Positions 29,173-38,436 of a DNA stretch of 64,000 nt are shown piece after piece. Within the stretch, counting starts at the first letter, position 1. Each line of letters begins with the position of its first letter. The position numbers and the translations under genes are program-made. The stretch spans positions 51,167 through 115,166 of the IMG/VR virus record IMGVR_UViG_3300010885_038790. The stretch is one strand, 5' to 3'. Origin of the DNA: a virus. The notes beneath the pieces are model-generated. The model saw only the letters and a list, made by a program, of their open reading frames with translations, was not told where the DNA came from and searched no databases.

Positions 29173-31296
29173 ATGCCATTTCAAGTAAGTCCAGGCGTAA
29201 ATGTTTCTGAAATAGACCTGACTACCGTAGTCCCAGCAGTTTCAACAACCGAAGGCGCCATTGCTGGTGTGTTTCGTTGGGGACCAGTGAATACACGTGT
29301 TCTAGTTGATTCTGAATCCACGCTAGTTAGCCGTTTCTGCAAACCAACCAATCACAACCCAGAAACCTTCTTTACTGCAGCTAACTTTTTAGCCTACGGT
29401 AATCAATTGTATGTTGTTCGTACTGCAGATACAACCGATGCAACAGGCGCCAACGGCGTTCTTTCCGCATACGGTAATGTAGCTGCTGTAACAACCAATA
29501 CAAACCTTATTGTTAAGAATGATGCACTAATCGATAGTAATACTGTTTCTGCTGCTATCACAGCAGAAACAGGTGTAAGGTACATTGCAAGATACCCAGG
29601 ATCAATGGGTAACTCTTTAAAAGTCTCTGCCTGCGATACACCTAATGCCTTCTTTTCTTCAACTATTCTAGCTGATAACCAAGGTCCAAACACCTATAAC
29701 GTTTCAGGGGTATTTACAGCTGTTGTTGCACAAAACGGTAATAATCAAGTACTTGTTCAAATTGCTAACGGTTCAGCTAATACTGTTGCCCAGGCACTTG
29801 TACGCCTTGATGTAGTTCGCTCTTTACTTAACGTTAATGATCTTATTGAACTTGGTAATTCAACAATTGGTACTCAACTGCTAAAAGTTTCTTCTATTGC
29901 AACTTCTGTATCTAATTCTACACATGCGTCTTTTATTATTAATTGTGCATCAAAGTACACACTGTCTAGTATAGGACTTACTACTGTTGCTAACGGCGCA
30001 ACCCTTAGCCAAGGTAAATTAACCCGCTATTGGGAATATGCATTTAACGTAGATTCTGCTCCAGGAACTTCGGCATTTACAACCAACTTCGGTAATTCAG
30101 CTGCAATTGACGAGGTGCATGTGGTTGTTGCTGACGAAGGGGGTGAGTTTACAGGAGTACCAGGTACCGTGCTTGAAGTATATAAAGGTCTTTCAAGAGC
30201 AACGAATGCCAAAACTGATGATGGTACATCTAACTATATCAAAACTGTAATTAACCAAAATTCAGATTACGTATATTACGCAAATGATAGAGCAAGCGAG
30301 TTCTCAAATCCCGCAGCCAATTTAGCTTCTTTAGCATTTACTGCGCCTTTAAGCCTGTCCTTTTCAGGCGGATTCGATGGATTAGATGAAGCAAACGTGT
30401 CGATTAATACTTTAACTGCCGGGTATGATATGTTTGTATCACCTGATGATGTAAGTGTTGCCTTAGTAATGCAGGGTAAGGCAAGGGATGGAGTAGCAAA
30501 TACTCAACTTGCTAACTACATTATTCAAAACATTTGCGAAGTAAGAAAAGATTGCGTAGCGTTTATTTCTCCATGTAAAACTGACGTTGTACTCAATGCT
30601 GGTCAAACCGAAGCTTTAAATATGGTTGAATTTCGTAATGCTATTACTTCTTCTTCATACGGCTTCATCGATTCTGGATACAAGTATCAATACGACAAGT
30701 ATAATGATATTTACCGCTATGTTCCTTTAAATGGAGACATGGCCGGGCTTTGCGTGCGTACTGATGAGACAAGAGATCCTTGGTTCTCACCTGCTGGATA
30801 CAATAGAGGCATTATTAAGAATGTTGTTAAGCTTGCGTTCAATCCAAATAAAACTGCACGTGATGTGCTTTATAAGAATGGTATCAATCCAGTAGTTACA
30901 TTCCCTGGACAAGGAACACTCCTGTTTGGTGATAAGACTGCTCTTTCTAAGCCATCGGCATTCGATCGTATCAACGTTCGTCGTCTGTTTATCGTGCTTG
31001 AAAAAGCGATTGCAACTGCTGCTAAGTATTCATTATTCGAATTCAACGATGACATTACACGTGCACAGTTCAAGAACTTAGTTGAACCGTTCCTACGAGA
31101 TGTTCAAGGTCGCCGTGGCATTTACGACTTCAAGGTAATTTGTGACACCACAAACAATACTGGTGAGGTCATCGATAGAAATGAGTTTAGAGGTGATATC
31201 TATATTAAACCAGCCAAGTCTATTAACTTTATACAACTGAACTTTATTGCAGTGAGATCGGGTATTGAATTCTCCGAAATCGTTGGACAGTTCTAA
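29173..31296 (+). CDS. 18: Tail sheath protein gp18-like
   Basis: The 707-residue protein begins PFQVSPGVNVSEIDLTTVVPAVSTTEGAIAGVFRWGPV, the classic start of myovirus contractile sheath proteins. The conserved C-terminal domain contains GYNRGIIKNVVKLAFNPNK, DVLYKNGINPVVTFPGQG, LFGDKTALSKPSAFDRINVRRL and a closing GDIYIKPAKSINFIQLNF. It forms the contractile outer tube. Gene and tube gp19 follow in T4 order. Strong GGGAGA ribosome site and tandem late promoters indicate high late expression. Confidence 0.95.
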   Translation: MPFQVSPGVNVSEIDLTTVVPAVSTTEGAIAGVFRWGPVNTRVLVDSESTLVSRFCKPTNHNPETFFTAANFLAYGNQLYVVRTADTTDATGANGVLSAYGNVAAVTTNTNLIVKNDALIDSNTVSAAITAETGVRYIARYPGSMGNSLKVSACDTPNAFFSSTILADNQGPNTYNVSGVFTAVVAQNGNNQVLVQIANGSANTVAQALVRLDVVRSLLNVNDLIELGNSTIGTQLLKVSSIATSVSNSTHASFIINCASKYTLSSIGLTTVANGATLSQGKLTRYWEYAFNVDSAPGTSAFTTNFGNSAAIDEVHVVVADEGGEFTGVPGTVLEVYKGLSRATNAKTDDGTSNYIKTVINQNSDYVYYANDRASEFSNPAANLASLAFTAPLSLSFSGGFDGLDEANVSINTLTAGYDMFVSPDDVSVALVMQGKARDGVANTQLANYIIQNICEVRKDCVAFISPCKTDVVLNAGQTEALNMVEFRNAITSSSYGFIDSGYKYQYDKYNDIYRYVPLNGDMAGLCVRTDETRDPWFSPAGYNRGIIKNVVKLAFNPNKTARDVLYKNGINPVVTFPGQGTLLFGDKTALSKPSAFDRINVRRLFIVLEKAIATAAKYSLFEFNDDITRAQFKNLVEPFLRDVQGRRGIYDFKVICDTTNNTGEVIDRNEFRGDIYIKPAKSINFIQLNFIAVRSGIEFSEIVGQF

Positions 31297-31302
31297 TAAA
31301 TA
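31295..31302 (+). promoter_or_regulatory. Late-promoter-like AATAAATA before tail tube gene
   Basis: AATAAATA overlaps the gp18 stop codon (TAATAAATA), one mismatch from TATAAATA, 22 bases before the tail tube ATG. Confidence 0.35.
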
Positions 31303-31323
31303 ACAAGACAAGGAGAAACAGAC

Positions 31324-31875
31324 ATGGCATTTGATATAAATGAAATTAGAAGTCAGCTGACCTTGGGAGGGGCTAGAAATAGCCTTTTTCAAGTTATCAT
31401 TCAAAATCCAGCGACTGGTGTTGCCGATATTAAATCACCTTTTATGGTTAAGACAGCTGCAATTCCTGCCTCAACTTTAGGTCTTATCGAAGTACCTTAT
31501 TTTGGTCGTAAGATTAAACTAGCTGGAGATAGAACGTTCGGTGACTGGACAGTATCAGTAATTAACGATGAAGACTTTTTGATCCGTAATGCCCTTGAGC
31601 AATGGTCGAATCAAATTCAATCTTTTCAGACTAACCTAAGACAATTTGGTTCATCTAGCCCTTCGGCCTACAAGGCACAGGCTCAGGTTACCCAATTCTC
31701 TAAGACTGGTGTGCCCATCAGGACATACACGTTTAACGGTATATACCCATCTGAAATTTCACCTATCGAACTCGATTGGAACTCAACAGACTCTATTGAA
31801 GAGTTTCAAGTAACTTTCCAATACGACTGGTGGGAAGTAACCGGTGGAACTACAGGAAACGCCGGCGGAGCTTAA
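31324..31875 (+). CDS. 19: Tail tube protein gp19-like
   Basis: This 183-residue protein begins MAFDINEIRSQLTLGGARNSLFQVIIQNP and contains FMVKTAAIPASTLGLIEVPYFGRKIKLAGDRTF, the unmistakable tail-tube motif, then DWTVSVINDEDF. The C-terminus has YPSEISPIELDWNSTDSIEEFQVTFQYDWWEV. It polymerises into the inner tube for DNA passage. It follows gp18 as in T4, with an AAGGAGAA ribosome site. Confidence 0.95.
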   Translation: MAFDINEIRSQLTLGGARNSLFQVIIQNPATGVADIKSPFMVKTAAIPASTLGLIEVPYFGRKIKLAGDRTFGDWTVSVINDEDFLIRNALEQWSNQIQSFQTNLRQFGSSSPSAYKAQAQVTQFSKTGVPIRTYTFNGIYPSEISPIELDWNSTDSIEEFQVTFQYDWWEVTGGTTGNAGGA

Positions 31876-31927
31876 ATTGTGAGGCGGTGAGAGATCATCG
31901 CCATTTTATTCATTATAAGGATTTTAA

Positions 31928-33526
31928 ATGGCTCAGCTATTTGGTTTTGAGATACGCCGCAAGCAAGAACTTGTACAACAAGCAAACCCCAACATACAAA
32001 CCTTCTCTCCAGAAGCCAAAGATGATGGGGCTGTCGTTGTTGCTGCAGGAGGCGCATACGGCACCTACGTTGATATGGAAGGATCGGCTCGATCAGAAGC
32101 CGATTTAATCAACAAATATAGAGAAATAGCCCAGCATCCAGAAGTTGATCAAGCTATTGATGATATTGTAAATGAGGCAATTGTTTTTGAACCTGATGAA
32201 AAGGTTGTACAGATTAATCTTGATGACGTAGAACTTTCAGCAGGCGTCAAGAAAACAATCACAACTGAGTTTGGTGAAATACTTGACATGCTTAGTTTTC
32301 AACAACAACCCTATGATCTGTTTAGACGTTGGTATGTTGATGGTAGGTTGTATTATCATATCGTTATTGATACGAAGAATCCAGGGGAAGGGATTCAAGA
32401 ATTAAGATACCTTGATCCGCGTAAGATACGCAAGATTAGGGAAGTCAAAAAGAAAAGAGATCCAGCAACATCTGCAACAGTTACTAAGACTGCAGGTGAA
32501 TATTTTCTCTATAACGAGAAGGGACTCAACAATCAAAAAGCCGGCGCCGCATCTGCAATGGATGCCCAGAACACAACCGGTCTAAGAATTGCAAAAGATA
32601 GTATTGCCCACGTTACATCTGGATTGATGGATGTAAACAATACAATAGTACTTTCTTATGTACATAAGGCTATCAAGCCTTTAAATCAATTAAGAACACT
32701 AGAAGATGCTACTGTTATTTACAGAGTATCCCGTGCACCAGAAAGAAGGATCTTCTACATTGACGTAGGTAACCTTCCTAAGATGAAGGCCGAGCAATAT
32801 CTCAGTGACATCATGACTAAGTTTAAGAATAGACTTGTATATGATTCATCTACAGGTGAAATTAGAGACGATAGAAAATTCATGACTATGCTTGAGGACT
32901 TCTGGTTCCCAAGACGTGAAGGTGGTAAAGGTACAGAAGTTACTACGCTACCAGCTGGCCAGAACTTAGGGGAGATGTCCGATGTTGAATACTTCAAGAA
33001 GAAGTTATATCAATCGTTAAACGTTCCCACTTCAAGGTTCTCTTCCCAGGATGATCCTTTTGATATCGGTCGTTCTACTCAGGTATCGAGAGACGAGGTT
33101 AAGTTTGCCAAGTTCATTAATAGGCTGAGATTGCGTTTTTCTCAGCTGTTTTTAAAGTGTCTTGAGAAGCAGCTAATACTTAAAGGTATCACTACTTCGG
33201 CAGACTGGGAATCAATTTCTAAGAACATTAGATTTGACTTTGCAAAAGACAATTATTTCTCCGAGCTTAAAGAGACTGAAGTACTTACAGGCAGGCTAAA
33301 TACCCTAAACATGATTGAACCTTACGCCGGTAAGTATTATTCTCATACCTGGATTCGTAAGAATATACTTCGTAAGTCAGATGAAGATATTGAAGAAATG
33401 GATGAGCAGATTGAAGGGGAACAGGATGATGAAAAGTTTAACCCGCCTGTAGATGCGATTGGTAATCCAATGTCTCCAGGTCAAGGTATTCCTAATCCAA
33501 ATCAGCCTAGTTCTGACGAACAATAA
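31928..33526 (+). CDS. 20: Portal vertex protein gp20-like
   Basis: The 532 residues show the T4-like portal pattern: FGFEIRRKQE start, EADLINKYREIAQHPEVDQAIDDIVNEAIV, the LRYLDPRKIRKIREVKK segment, then LRTLEDATVIYRVSRAPERRIFYIDVGNLPKMKAEQY and the DVEYFKKKLYQSLNVPTSRF motif. It forms the dodecameric ring through which DNA enters and to which the neck binds. The C-terminal tail is acidic then Pro/Asn-rich. A 52-base gap separates it from the tube gene. Confidence 0.96.
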   Translation: MAQLFGFEIRRKQELVQQANPNIQTFSPEAKDDGAVVVAAGGAYGTYVDMEGSARSEADLINKYREIAQHPEVDQAIDDIVNEAIVFEPDEKVVQINLDDVELSAGVKKTITTEFGEILDMLSFQQQPYDLFRRWYVDGRLYYHIVIDTKNPGEGIQELRYLDPRKIRKIREVKKKRDPATSATVTKTAGEYFLYNEKGLNNQKAGAASAMDAQNTTGLRIAKDSIAHVTSGLMDVNNTIVLSYVHKAIKPLNQLRTLEDATVIYRVSRAPERRIFYIDVGNLPKMKAEQYLSDIMTKFKNRLVYDSSTGEIRDDRKFMTMLEDFWFPRREGGKGTEVTTLPAGQNLGEMSDVEYFKKKLYQSLNVPTSRFSSQDDPFDIGRSTQVSRDEVKFAKFINRLRLRFSQLFLKCLEKQLILKGITTSADWESISKNIRFDFAKDNYFSELKETEVLTGRLNTLNMIEPYAGKYYSHTWIRKNILRKSDEDIEEMDEQIEGEQDDEKFNPPVDAIGNPMSPGQGIPNPNQPSSDEQ

Positions 33527-33529
33527 ATA
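33522..33529 (+). promoter_or_regulatory. Late-promoter-like AATAAATA before prohead core genes
   Basis: AATAAATA spans the gp20 stop codon, 18 bases before the next ATG. One mismatch from the late consensus. Confidence 0.35.
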
Positions 33530-33546
33530 AAGAATGGAGTTATGCA

Positions 33547-33753
33547 ATGAGTGAATTTAGCGTACAAGATATGATAGGTAGCGTCTTAGAGAAGCAACCT
33601 GAACAGTTTAGAACAGCTTTCAACGACGTTATGGTCGATAAAATTGCAGCTGCCTTAGATATTAAAAAGCAAGAAGTAGCCCAGAATTATTTCACTACTT
33701 CCGAAGAAGAAACAGAACAAGAAACCGAGGAAGAAAATGGCGAAAACACTTAA
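33547..33753 (+). CDS. Small acidic prohead core protein (gp67-like by position)
   Basis: The 68-residue protein has a helical first part (FSVQDMIGSVLEKQPEQFRTAFNDVMVDKIAAALDIK) and a strongly acidic tail rich in Glu (EEETEQETEEENG). T4 gp67, also a small acidic prohead core protein, occupies the same place between portal and protease. No sequence identity to gp67 can be claimed from reading alone. It overlaps the next gene by 17 bases. Confidence 0.55.
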   Translation: MSEFSVQDMIGSVLEKQPEQFRTAFNDVMVDKIAAALDIKKQEVAQNYFTTSEEETEQETEEENGENT

Positions 33754-34894
33754 TCAGGTAGTTGGGTATAGGCCTAAAGCAGGTGACGAACAAAAGTTCG
33801 TAGACAAGCATGTAATTGCTAGTAAAGAAGATCCTAACGGTAATGGTGACGATGTGTTCAAAGGATCTAAGGTTAAAGTTATGGATCGTATGAAACATCG
33901 CCACGGGTACGATGTAGGTACCGATGATAAGGTGTATGAGGCAAGACTAGGTGAAGCAATTAATGATAACCTACATCCAGCTGGTGCTGCATTGCTAAAG
34001 CACATCAAACCAGAACACCATAACAAATACAAAGAACATCTAACTACAGACGTTTTTAATGGTTCATACAAGGACCGTACTGATGTATTAAATGCAGCCA
34101 AAAAAGCAGGGCATTTAAAAGAAGATGCTGAGCAAATTGATGAGCTGTCAAAAACAACTCTTGGTTCTTATGCTAAGAAAGCATCGCGTGATGCAGTAAT
34201 TACTCGTAAAATTGGTGCAGATTTTGAGCATCAAGGTAACCGAGCAAAAAGCCCAGGAATGAAAGCGGCAAGTAATGAAATGTCGCAAAAATATAAAGTA
34301 AAATCTTGGAAGCGCAGAGATGGCGTTGACAAAGCAGTTGATCGTTTGACCAAAGAAGAAGTTGAAGGCACAATACCTAAAACCGCAAGAGAAAAAGATT
34401 TGGCAGGCAAGCATGGACATCCTAACCGTATTACATTTGGAGATGTTTTAAAAGCCCGTGGTGTAAAGATGAAGAAAGAAGAAGTCGAGATGGTAACAGA
34501 GGGAGATGAAGCTCACGCACGTTTTCAACACTATCACAATGAATCGGCTAAGTTGCTAAAAAACATTCACTCTGGCCTTTCTAAGCACTACGATAATGTA
34601 ACCAACAAAAAAGGTCACAACAATGGTGAAGCCCATTGGGGTCATGTCGGTGACATTAAAGACATTCATAGCAGCCTGCAAGACATACACGATAGAATTC
34701 TTCAAACTGGTGAGTATGCAAAGCCTCCAAAGCCAATCAAAGAAGAAGTAGAAGTTCATGAAGATATCGATACATCGTTGTTAAATCTATACGCAAACCT
34801 AGATGATGACAATCGTATTTCAATGGTAAAGATGATCGACGAAGGCCGTAAAGATGAACTGTTAGAATTTGCAGTCGAGGCAGGTACTGAATAA
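33737..34894 (+). CDS. Prohead core/internal head protein candidate
   Basis: The 385 residues are highly charged and helical. The N-terminus (LNQVVGYRPKAGDEQKFVDKH, then DDVFKGSKVKVMDRMKHRHGYDVG) is typical of proteins between portal and gp21 in marine T4-like phages. Residues about 134-210 carry IDELSKTTLGSYAKKASRDA followed by KRRDGVDKAVDRL, a module that reappears in the gene at 58892-60556. Several (I/L)-x-E sites, such as IDE just before that module, fit the known specificity of T4-type gp21 protease, so processing in the head is plausible. It is coupled to its neighbours on both sides. Confidence 0.6.
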   Translation: MAKTLNQVVGYRPKAGDEQKFVDKHVIASKEDPNGNGDDVFKGSKVKVMDRMKHRHGYDVGTDDKVYEARLGEAINDNLHPAGAALLKHIKPEHHNKYKEHLTTDVFNGSYKDRTDVLNAAKKAGHLKEDAEQIDELSKTTLGSYAKKASRDAVITRKIGADFEHQGNRAKSPGMKAASNEMSQKYKVKSWKRRDGVDKAVDRLTKEEVEGTIPKTAREKDLAGKHGHPNRITFGDVLKARGVKMKKEEVEMVTEGDEAHARFQHYHNESAKLLKNIHSGLSKHYDNVTNKKGHNNGEAHWGHVGDIKDIHSSLQDIHDRILQTGEYAKPPKPIKEEVEVHEDIDTSLLNLYANLDDDNRISMVKMIDEGRKDELLEFAVEAGTE

Positions 34895-35271
34895 TGGCTG
34901 CATATACTATTGTAACAAACAAGATAGGCACCAGAGCGGTGCTTAGAATTAACGCAAATGTAAATATTTCCGTTAATACCTTATCCGTAGGTGCTAGTGA
35001 AATTGTAGGTGCCGCGACCCTTACATCCATTTATTATGCAAGTAACGATGCAACAACAGCCGCCTACTACAGAGGAAACACCGCCTCTGTAGATAGCGCT
35101 ATACTCAGATTAGTTCCTACTCATAACACATACTTAGATTTTGCTGGTAATGGAATTTCCCCTGATCAAGATCTAAGAACAGCAAATATTATTTTTGTTG
35201 TTAGTGGAGCTAATAACAGTAGTATTATTGCTGAGTTCCATAAAATTTCTAACGCTAACACGAATTACTAA
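34894..35271 (+). CDS. Small beta-rich protein of the head gene cluster, function unknown
   Basis: This 125-residue protein starts with the overlapping TAATG of the preceding core gene and ends just before the protease start. It has the Asn/Thr-rich, beta-strand composition of the fibre proteins (RAVLRINANVNISVNTLSVGASEIVG) and no signal peptide or catalytic motif. It could be a head decoration or fibre-like protein. Its composition contrasts with the charged helical core proteins around it. Confidence 0.5.
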   Translation: MAAYTIVTNKIGTRAVLRINANVNISVNTLSVGASEIVGAATLTSIYYASNDATTAAYYRGNTASVDSAILRLVPTHNTYLDFAGNGISPDQDLRTANIIFVVSGANNSSIIAEFHKISNANTNY

Positions 35272-35272
35272 A

Positions 35273-35923
35273 ATGAAACTAATAGCAGAATTACACGAAG
35301 ATGTAAGCTACCTGGTCGAAGATGCAGGTAACGGCAAGAAGAGCTACTTCATTGAAGGAGTCTTCTTACAAGGTGATCTTAAGAACAGAAATGGTCGTGT
35401 ATATCGTACAGAGACTCTTGATAAAGAAGTAAATAGATATAACAAAGAATATGTGCTTGAGAATCGTGCTTTTGGTGAACTAGGTCATCCAGCTGGACCT
35501 ACTCTAAATTTAGAGAGAGTATCTCACATGATTAAATCCCTTGATCGCGATGGAAGTAATTTCATTGGTAAGGCTAAGATCATGGATACACCATATGGCA
35601 ACATCGTAAAGAATCTAATGGATGAAGGCGCCAAACTAGGTGTTTCTTCTCGTGGTATGGGTTCGTTACAAATGAATAAAGAAGGTGTAATGGAAGTACA
35701 GGATGACTTCTATCTTGCAACTGCGGCTGATATTGTAGCTGATCCTTCTGCTCCTGATGCTTTTGTTAGAGGCATCATGGAAGGCGTTGAATGGGTCTGG
35801 GATTCGGGAGTACTTAAAGCGCAGAAGTTAGAAGAGATTAAGCAAGAAATAAAGCGCACTCCTTCTCGCCGCCTTGACGAAGCAAAGCTACAAGCATTTA
35901 AGAGTTTCTTAAATTCGCTGTAA
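35273..35923 (+). CDS. 21: Prohead core protease gp21-like
   Basis: The protein is 216 residues from the ATG at 35273. An upstream in-frame ATG at 35195 would add a non-homologous stretch overlapping the previous gene, so I reject it. It begins MKLIAELHEDVSYL and contains YFIEGVFLQGDLKNRNGRVYRTETLDKEV, FGELGHPAGPTLNLERVSHMI (with the catalytic His in GHP) and LGVSSRGMGSL (with the catalytic Ser), the T4-like gp21 serine protease signature. It cleaves core and capsid proteins at (L/I)-x-E sites before packaging. A perfect late promoter follows its stop. Confidence 0.93.
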   Translation: MKLIAELHEDVSYLVEDAGNGKKSYFIEGVFLQGDLKNRNGRVYRTETLDKEVNRYNKEYVLENRAFGELGHPAGPTLNLERVSHMIKSLDRDGSNFIGKAKIMDTPYGNIVKNLMDEGAKLGVSSRGMGSLQMNKEGVMEVQDDFYLATAADIVADPSAPDAFVRGIMEGVEWVWDSGVLKAQKLEEIKQEIKRTPSRRLDEAKLQAFKSFLNSL

Positions 35924-35931
35924 TATAAATA
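35924..35931 (+). promoter_or_regulatory. T4-type late promoter TATAAATA before gp22
   Basis: A perfect TATAAATA starts at the base after the gp21 stop and lies 28 bases before the gp22 ATG. Confidence 0.7.
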
Positions 35932-35958
35932 AAAGTACAATCCAAACAGGAGAACCCA

Positions 35959-36930
35959 ATGACCCTAAAATTAAATAAAAGAGATCTTCAAGAAAAGATG
36001 TCAGCAACCGAGCCAGTAGGTGGTGGAGCAACAGGTGCATCTAATGCAGCTGACCCAACCGGAGTAAGAGCCAAAGCGCCAGGCAACTCAAAAATTCAAG
36101 GCGACCTTACACCTGAAAAATGTGAAGGTGAGACTGAAGTAACAAATCCAGAAAACAATACCAAGCCAACCGGTGACAATTCAGCTAAAAACAAATCATC
36201 TGTCTCTATGAAAGAAGACATGGCTATTATGTTTGATGGTGAAGATCTATCAGAAGAATTTAAAGAGAAAGCAACCACATTCTTTGAAGCTGCTGTTAAT
36301 GCACGCCTACAAGAAGAAGTTACACGTATTGAAGAAGAGTACAGCAATTCCCTAACAGAACAAGTTACAGAGATTGCTGAAGAACTATCTACCAAGCTTA
36401 ACGATTATCTAAACCACGTTGTTGAGTCATGGATGGAAGAGAACGAAGTCGCTATTGAGTCATCTCTACGTTCTGAAATCACAGAAGAATTCATCGAAGG
36501 TCTTAAGAATCTGTGCGTTGAGCACTATATTGACCTTCCAGAAGAAAAAGTTAGTGTTGTAGAAGAGCTTGCACTTCAGGTTGAAGAACTAACTACCAAG
36601 CTTAACACCTCTATTGATGCACAAATTGAACTAAAGAAACAAATTGATGAACAAGCAATGCAAATCGTATTCAGCGAAGTTTCTGAAGGTCTAGCTGATA
36701 CACAAGCAGACAAGTTCAAGACTCTTGCCGAAGGTGTAGAGTTCAATGGTGTTGATGCATACAAGAAGAAACTTGAAGTAGTTAAAGAAAGTTACTTCAC
36801 AGGTAAGAAGTCTCCTCAACTAATCGTTGAAGGTGAAATCGATTCTGCTGAGTATATTGAACCTACTGCTCCTGTAACTGGACCTGTTGCTAACTACGTT
36901 AGAGCAATCTCTAGAACAGTCAAGAAATAA
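35959..36930 (+). CDS. 22: Prohead scaffold protein gp22-like
   Basis: The 323 residues are mainly charged alpha-helix and acidic, as expected of a scaffold. A disordered N-terminus (PVGGGATGASNAADPTGVRAK) is followed by DLSEEFKEKATTFFEAAVNARLQEEVTRIEEEY, LTEQVTEIAEELSTKLNDYLNHVVESWMEENEVAIESSLR and EEFIEGLKNLCVEHYIDLPEEKVSVVEEL, which is the recognisable core of T4-like gp22. It assembles the head interior and is degraded by gp21. It has its own late promoter and an AGGAGAA ribosome site. Confidence 0.93.
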   Translation: MTLKLNKRDLQEKMSATEPVGGGATGASNAADPTGVRAKAPGNSKIQGDLTPEKCEGETEVTNPENNTKPTGDNSAKNKSSVSMKEDMAIMFDGEDLSEEFKEKATTFFEAAVNARLQEEVTRIEEEYSNSLTEQVTEIAEELSTKLNDYLNHVVESWMEENEVAIESSLRSEITEEFIEGLKNLCVEHYIDLPEEKVSVVEELALQVEELTTKLNTSIDAQIELKKQIDEQAMQIVFSEVSEGLADTQADKFKTLAEGVEFNGVDAYKKKLEVVKESYFTGKKSPQLIVEGEIDSAEYIEPTAPVTGPVANYVRAISRTVKK

Positions 36931-36934
36931 TTTT

Positions 36935-36942
36935 TATAAATA
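36935..36942 (+). promoter_or_regulatory. T4-type late promoter TATAAATA before major capsid gene
   Basis: A perfect TATAAATA lies four bases after the gp22 stop and 40 bases before the gp23 ATG, in the 51-base gap. Confidence 0.7.
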
Positions 36943-36981
36943 AACTTAACCCGATAAATTTTAAACGGAAGGAAAATAAAT

Positions 36982-38361
36982 ATGTACTTAAATGAAGAAA
37001 TTCAAAAGAAGTGGCAACCAGTTCTTGAGCATCCTGATCTAGACGCGATCAAGGATCCGCACAAGCGTTCGGTTACTGCTATTATTCTAGAAAACACTGA
37101 AAAGGCTCTTCGCGAAAGCGGCGGTCGCGTTGGTGGTCAGTCTCTTCTTGAAGCTAACCAACCAGTTAACGCAATGCAAGGTTCTAGCTCTGCAGCTGGC
37201 GATGGCGCAGTTGACATTTTCGATCCTGTGCTTATCAGCCTGGTTCGTCGTTCGATGCCTAACCTAATTGCTTATGATGTTTGCGGCGTTCAGCCAATGA
37301 CAGGTCCTACAGGTCTTATCTTCGCAATGCGTGCTCGTTACAGCAACCAAGCTGGAACCGAAACATTCTACGGTGAAGTTAATACTGCATTCTCTTCTAG
37401 CCTGACTGGTGCTAACACCTTCGGTCTAAAGAATGCTGGTAACCTACCAGGTAATACAACTATTACTCTTGGTGCTGATATGGTTTCTAACGGACTATAC
37501 AACACCGGAACTGGTATGTCTACATCGACAGCTGAATATCTTGGTTCTAACGCATCCTTAGTATTCCCACAAATGGCTTTCTCTATCGAGAAGGTTACTG
37601 TAACTGCTAAGTCTCGCGCGCTAAAAGCTGAGTACTCAATGGAACTTGCGCAAGACTTACGCGCTGTTCATGGACTAGATGCTGAAACAGAACTGTCTAA
37701 CATTCTGTCTTCAGAAATTCTTGCTGAAATTAATCGTGAAGTTATCCGTACAATCAATATCACTGCTACTCGTGGTGCTACTGAGAATACTACTAACACC
37801 GGTATTTTCGACCTTGACACCGATTCTAACGGTCGTTGGTCAGTTGAGAAGTTCAAGGGTCTTATGTTCCAAGTGGAACGTGAAGCAAATCAAATTGCTA
37901 AGGGAACTCGTCGTGGTAAGGGTAACATCATTATCTGTTCTTCAGACGTTGCGTCTGCCCTACAGATGGCCGGTGTTCTTGACTACGCTCCTGCTCTAAA
38001 TAGCAACAACCTGAATGTTGATGATACTGGCAACACATTCGCCGGTGTTCTAAACGGACGTATCCGTGTATATGTTGATCCATATGCTGGTGGTCAAAAT
38101 AGTGCTTCCGGTCAGTATCTGACTGTAGGTTACAAAGGTTCTAGCGCATTTGATGCTGGTCTGTTCTATTGCCCATATGTGCCTCTACAAATGGTTCGTG
38201 CGGTTGATCAAGATACATTCCAACCAAAGATTGGTTTCAAAACTCGTTACGGTATGGTATCAAATCCATTCGCTGACGGTTCATCTGCAACCACTCAAGG
38301 TGCATTAACTGCTGATACAAACGTTTACTATCGTCGTATCATTGTTGCAAACCTGATGTAA
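36982..38361 (+). CDS. 23: Major capsid protein gp23-like
   Basis: The 459-residue protein matches T4-like gp23 throughout: KKWQPVLEHPDLDAIKDPHKRSVTAIILEN near the start, DVCGVQPMTGPTGLIFAMRARY, a MAFSIEKVTVTAKSRALKAEYSMELAQDLRAVHGLDAE segment, and GLFYCPYVPLQMVRAVDQDTFQPKIGFKTRYG near the end. LLE|A at residues 55-58 fits the (L/I)-x-E site where gp21 removes the N-terminal ~57 residues, close to E65 in T4. It is the main shell protein. A strong terminator follows it, ending the head operon. Confidence 0.97.
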   Translation: MYLNEEIQKKWQPVLEHPDLDAIKDPHKRSVTAIILENTEKALRESGGRVGGQSLLEANQPVNAMQGSSSAAGDGAVDIFDPVLISLVRRSMPNLIAYDVCGVQPMTGPTGLIFAMRARYSNQAGTETFYGEVNTAFSSSLTGANTFGLKNAGNLPGNTTITLGADMVSNGLYNTGTGMSTSTAEYLGSNASLVFPQMAFSIEKVTVTAKSRALKAEYSMELAQDLRAVHGLDAETELSNILSSEILAEINREVIRTINITATRGATENTTNTGIFDLDTDSNGRWSVEKFKGLMFQVEREANQIAKGTRRGKGNIIICSSDVASALQMAGVLDYAPALNSNNLNVDDTGNTFAGVLNGRIRVYVDPYAGGQNSASGQYLTVGYKGSSAFDAGLFYCPYVPLQMVRAVDQDTFQPKIGFKTRYGMVSNPFADGSSATTQGALTADTNVYYRRIIVANLM

Positions 38362-38400
38362 TCTTAAGAATAATAATAATTACATTCTTGCAAACTTAAA

Positions 38401-38424
38401 AGGGCTCCGCAGAGCCCTTTTTTT
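38401..38424 (+). terminator. Rho-independent terminator after the major capsid gene
   Basis: A perfect 7-base stem (AGGGCTC / GAGCCCT) with a CGCA loop is followed by seven T residues. It lies 40 bases after the gp23 stop. Confidence 0.9.
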
Positions 38425-38428
38425 ATGA

Positions 38429-38436
38429 GATAAATA
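38429..38436 (+). promoter_or_regulatory. Late-promoter-like GATAAATA after the terminator
   Basis: GATAAATA, one mismatch from TATAAATA, lies directly after the gp23 terminator and 38 bases before the next ATG, so it could restart late transcription for the small tail gene. Confidence 0.35.

Noticed and set aside
35195-35272. Upstream start for the gp21 protease
   Set aside because: It would add 26 hydrophobic residues unlike gp21 and overlap the previous gene; the ATG at 35273 gives the family N-terminus.
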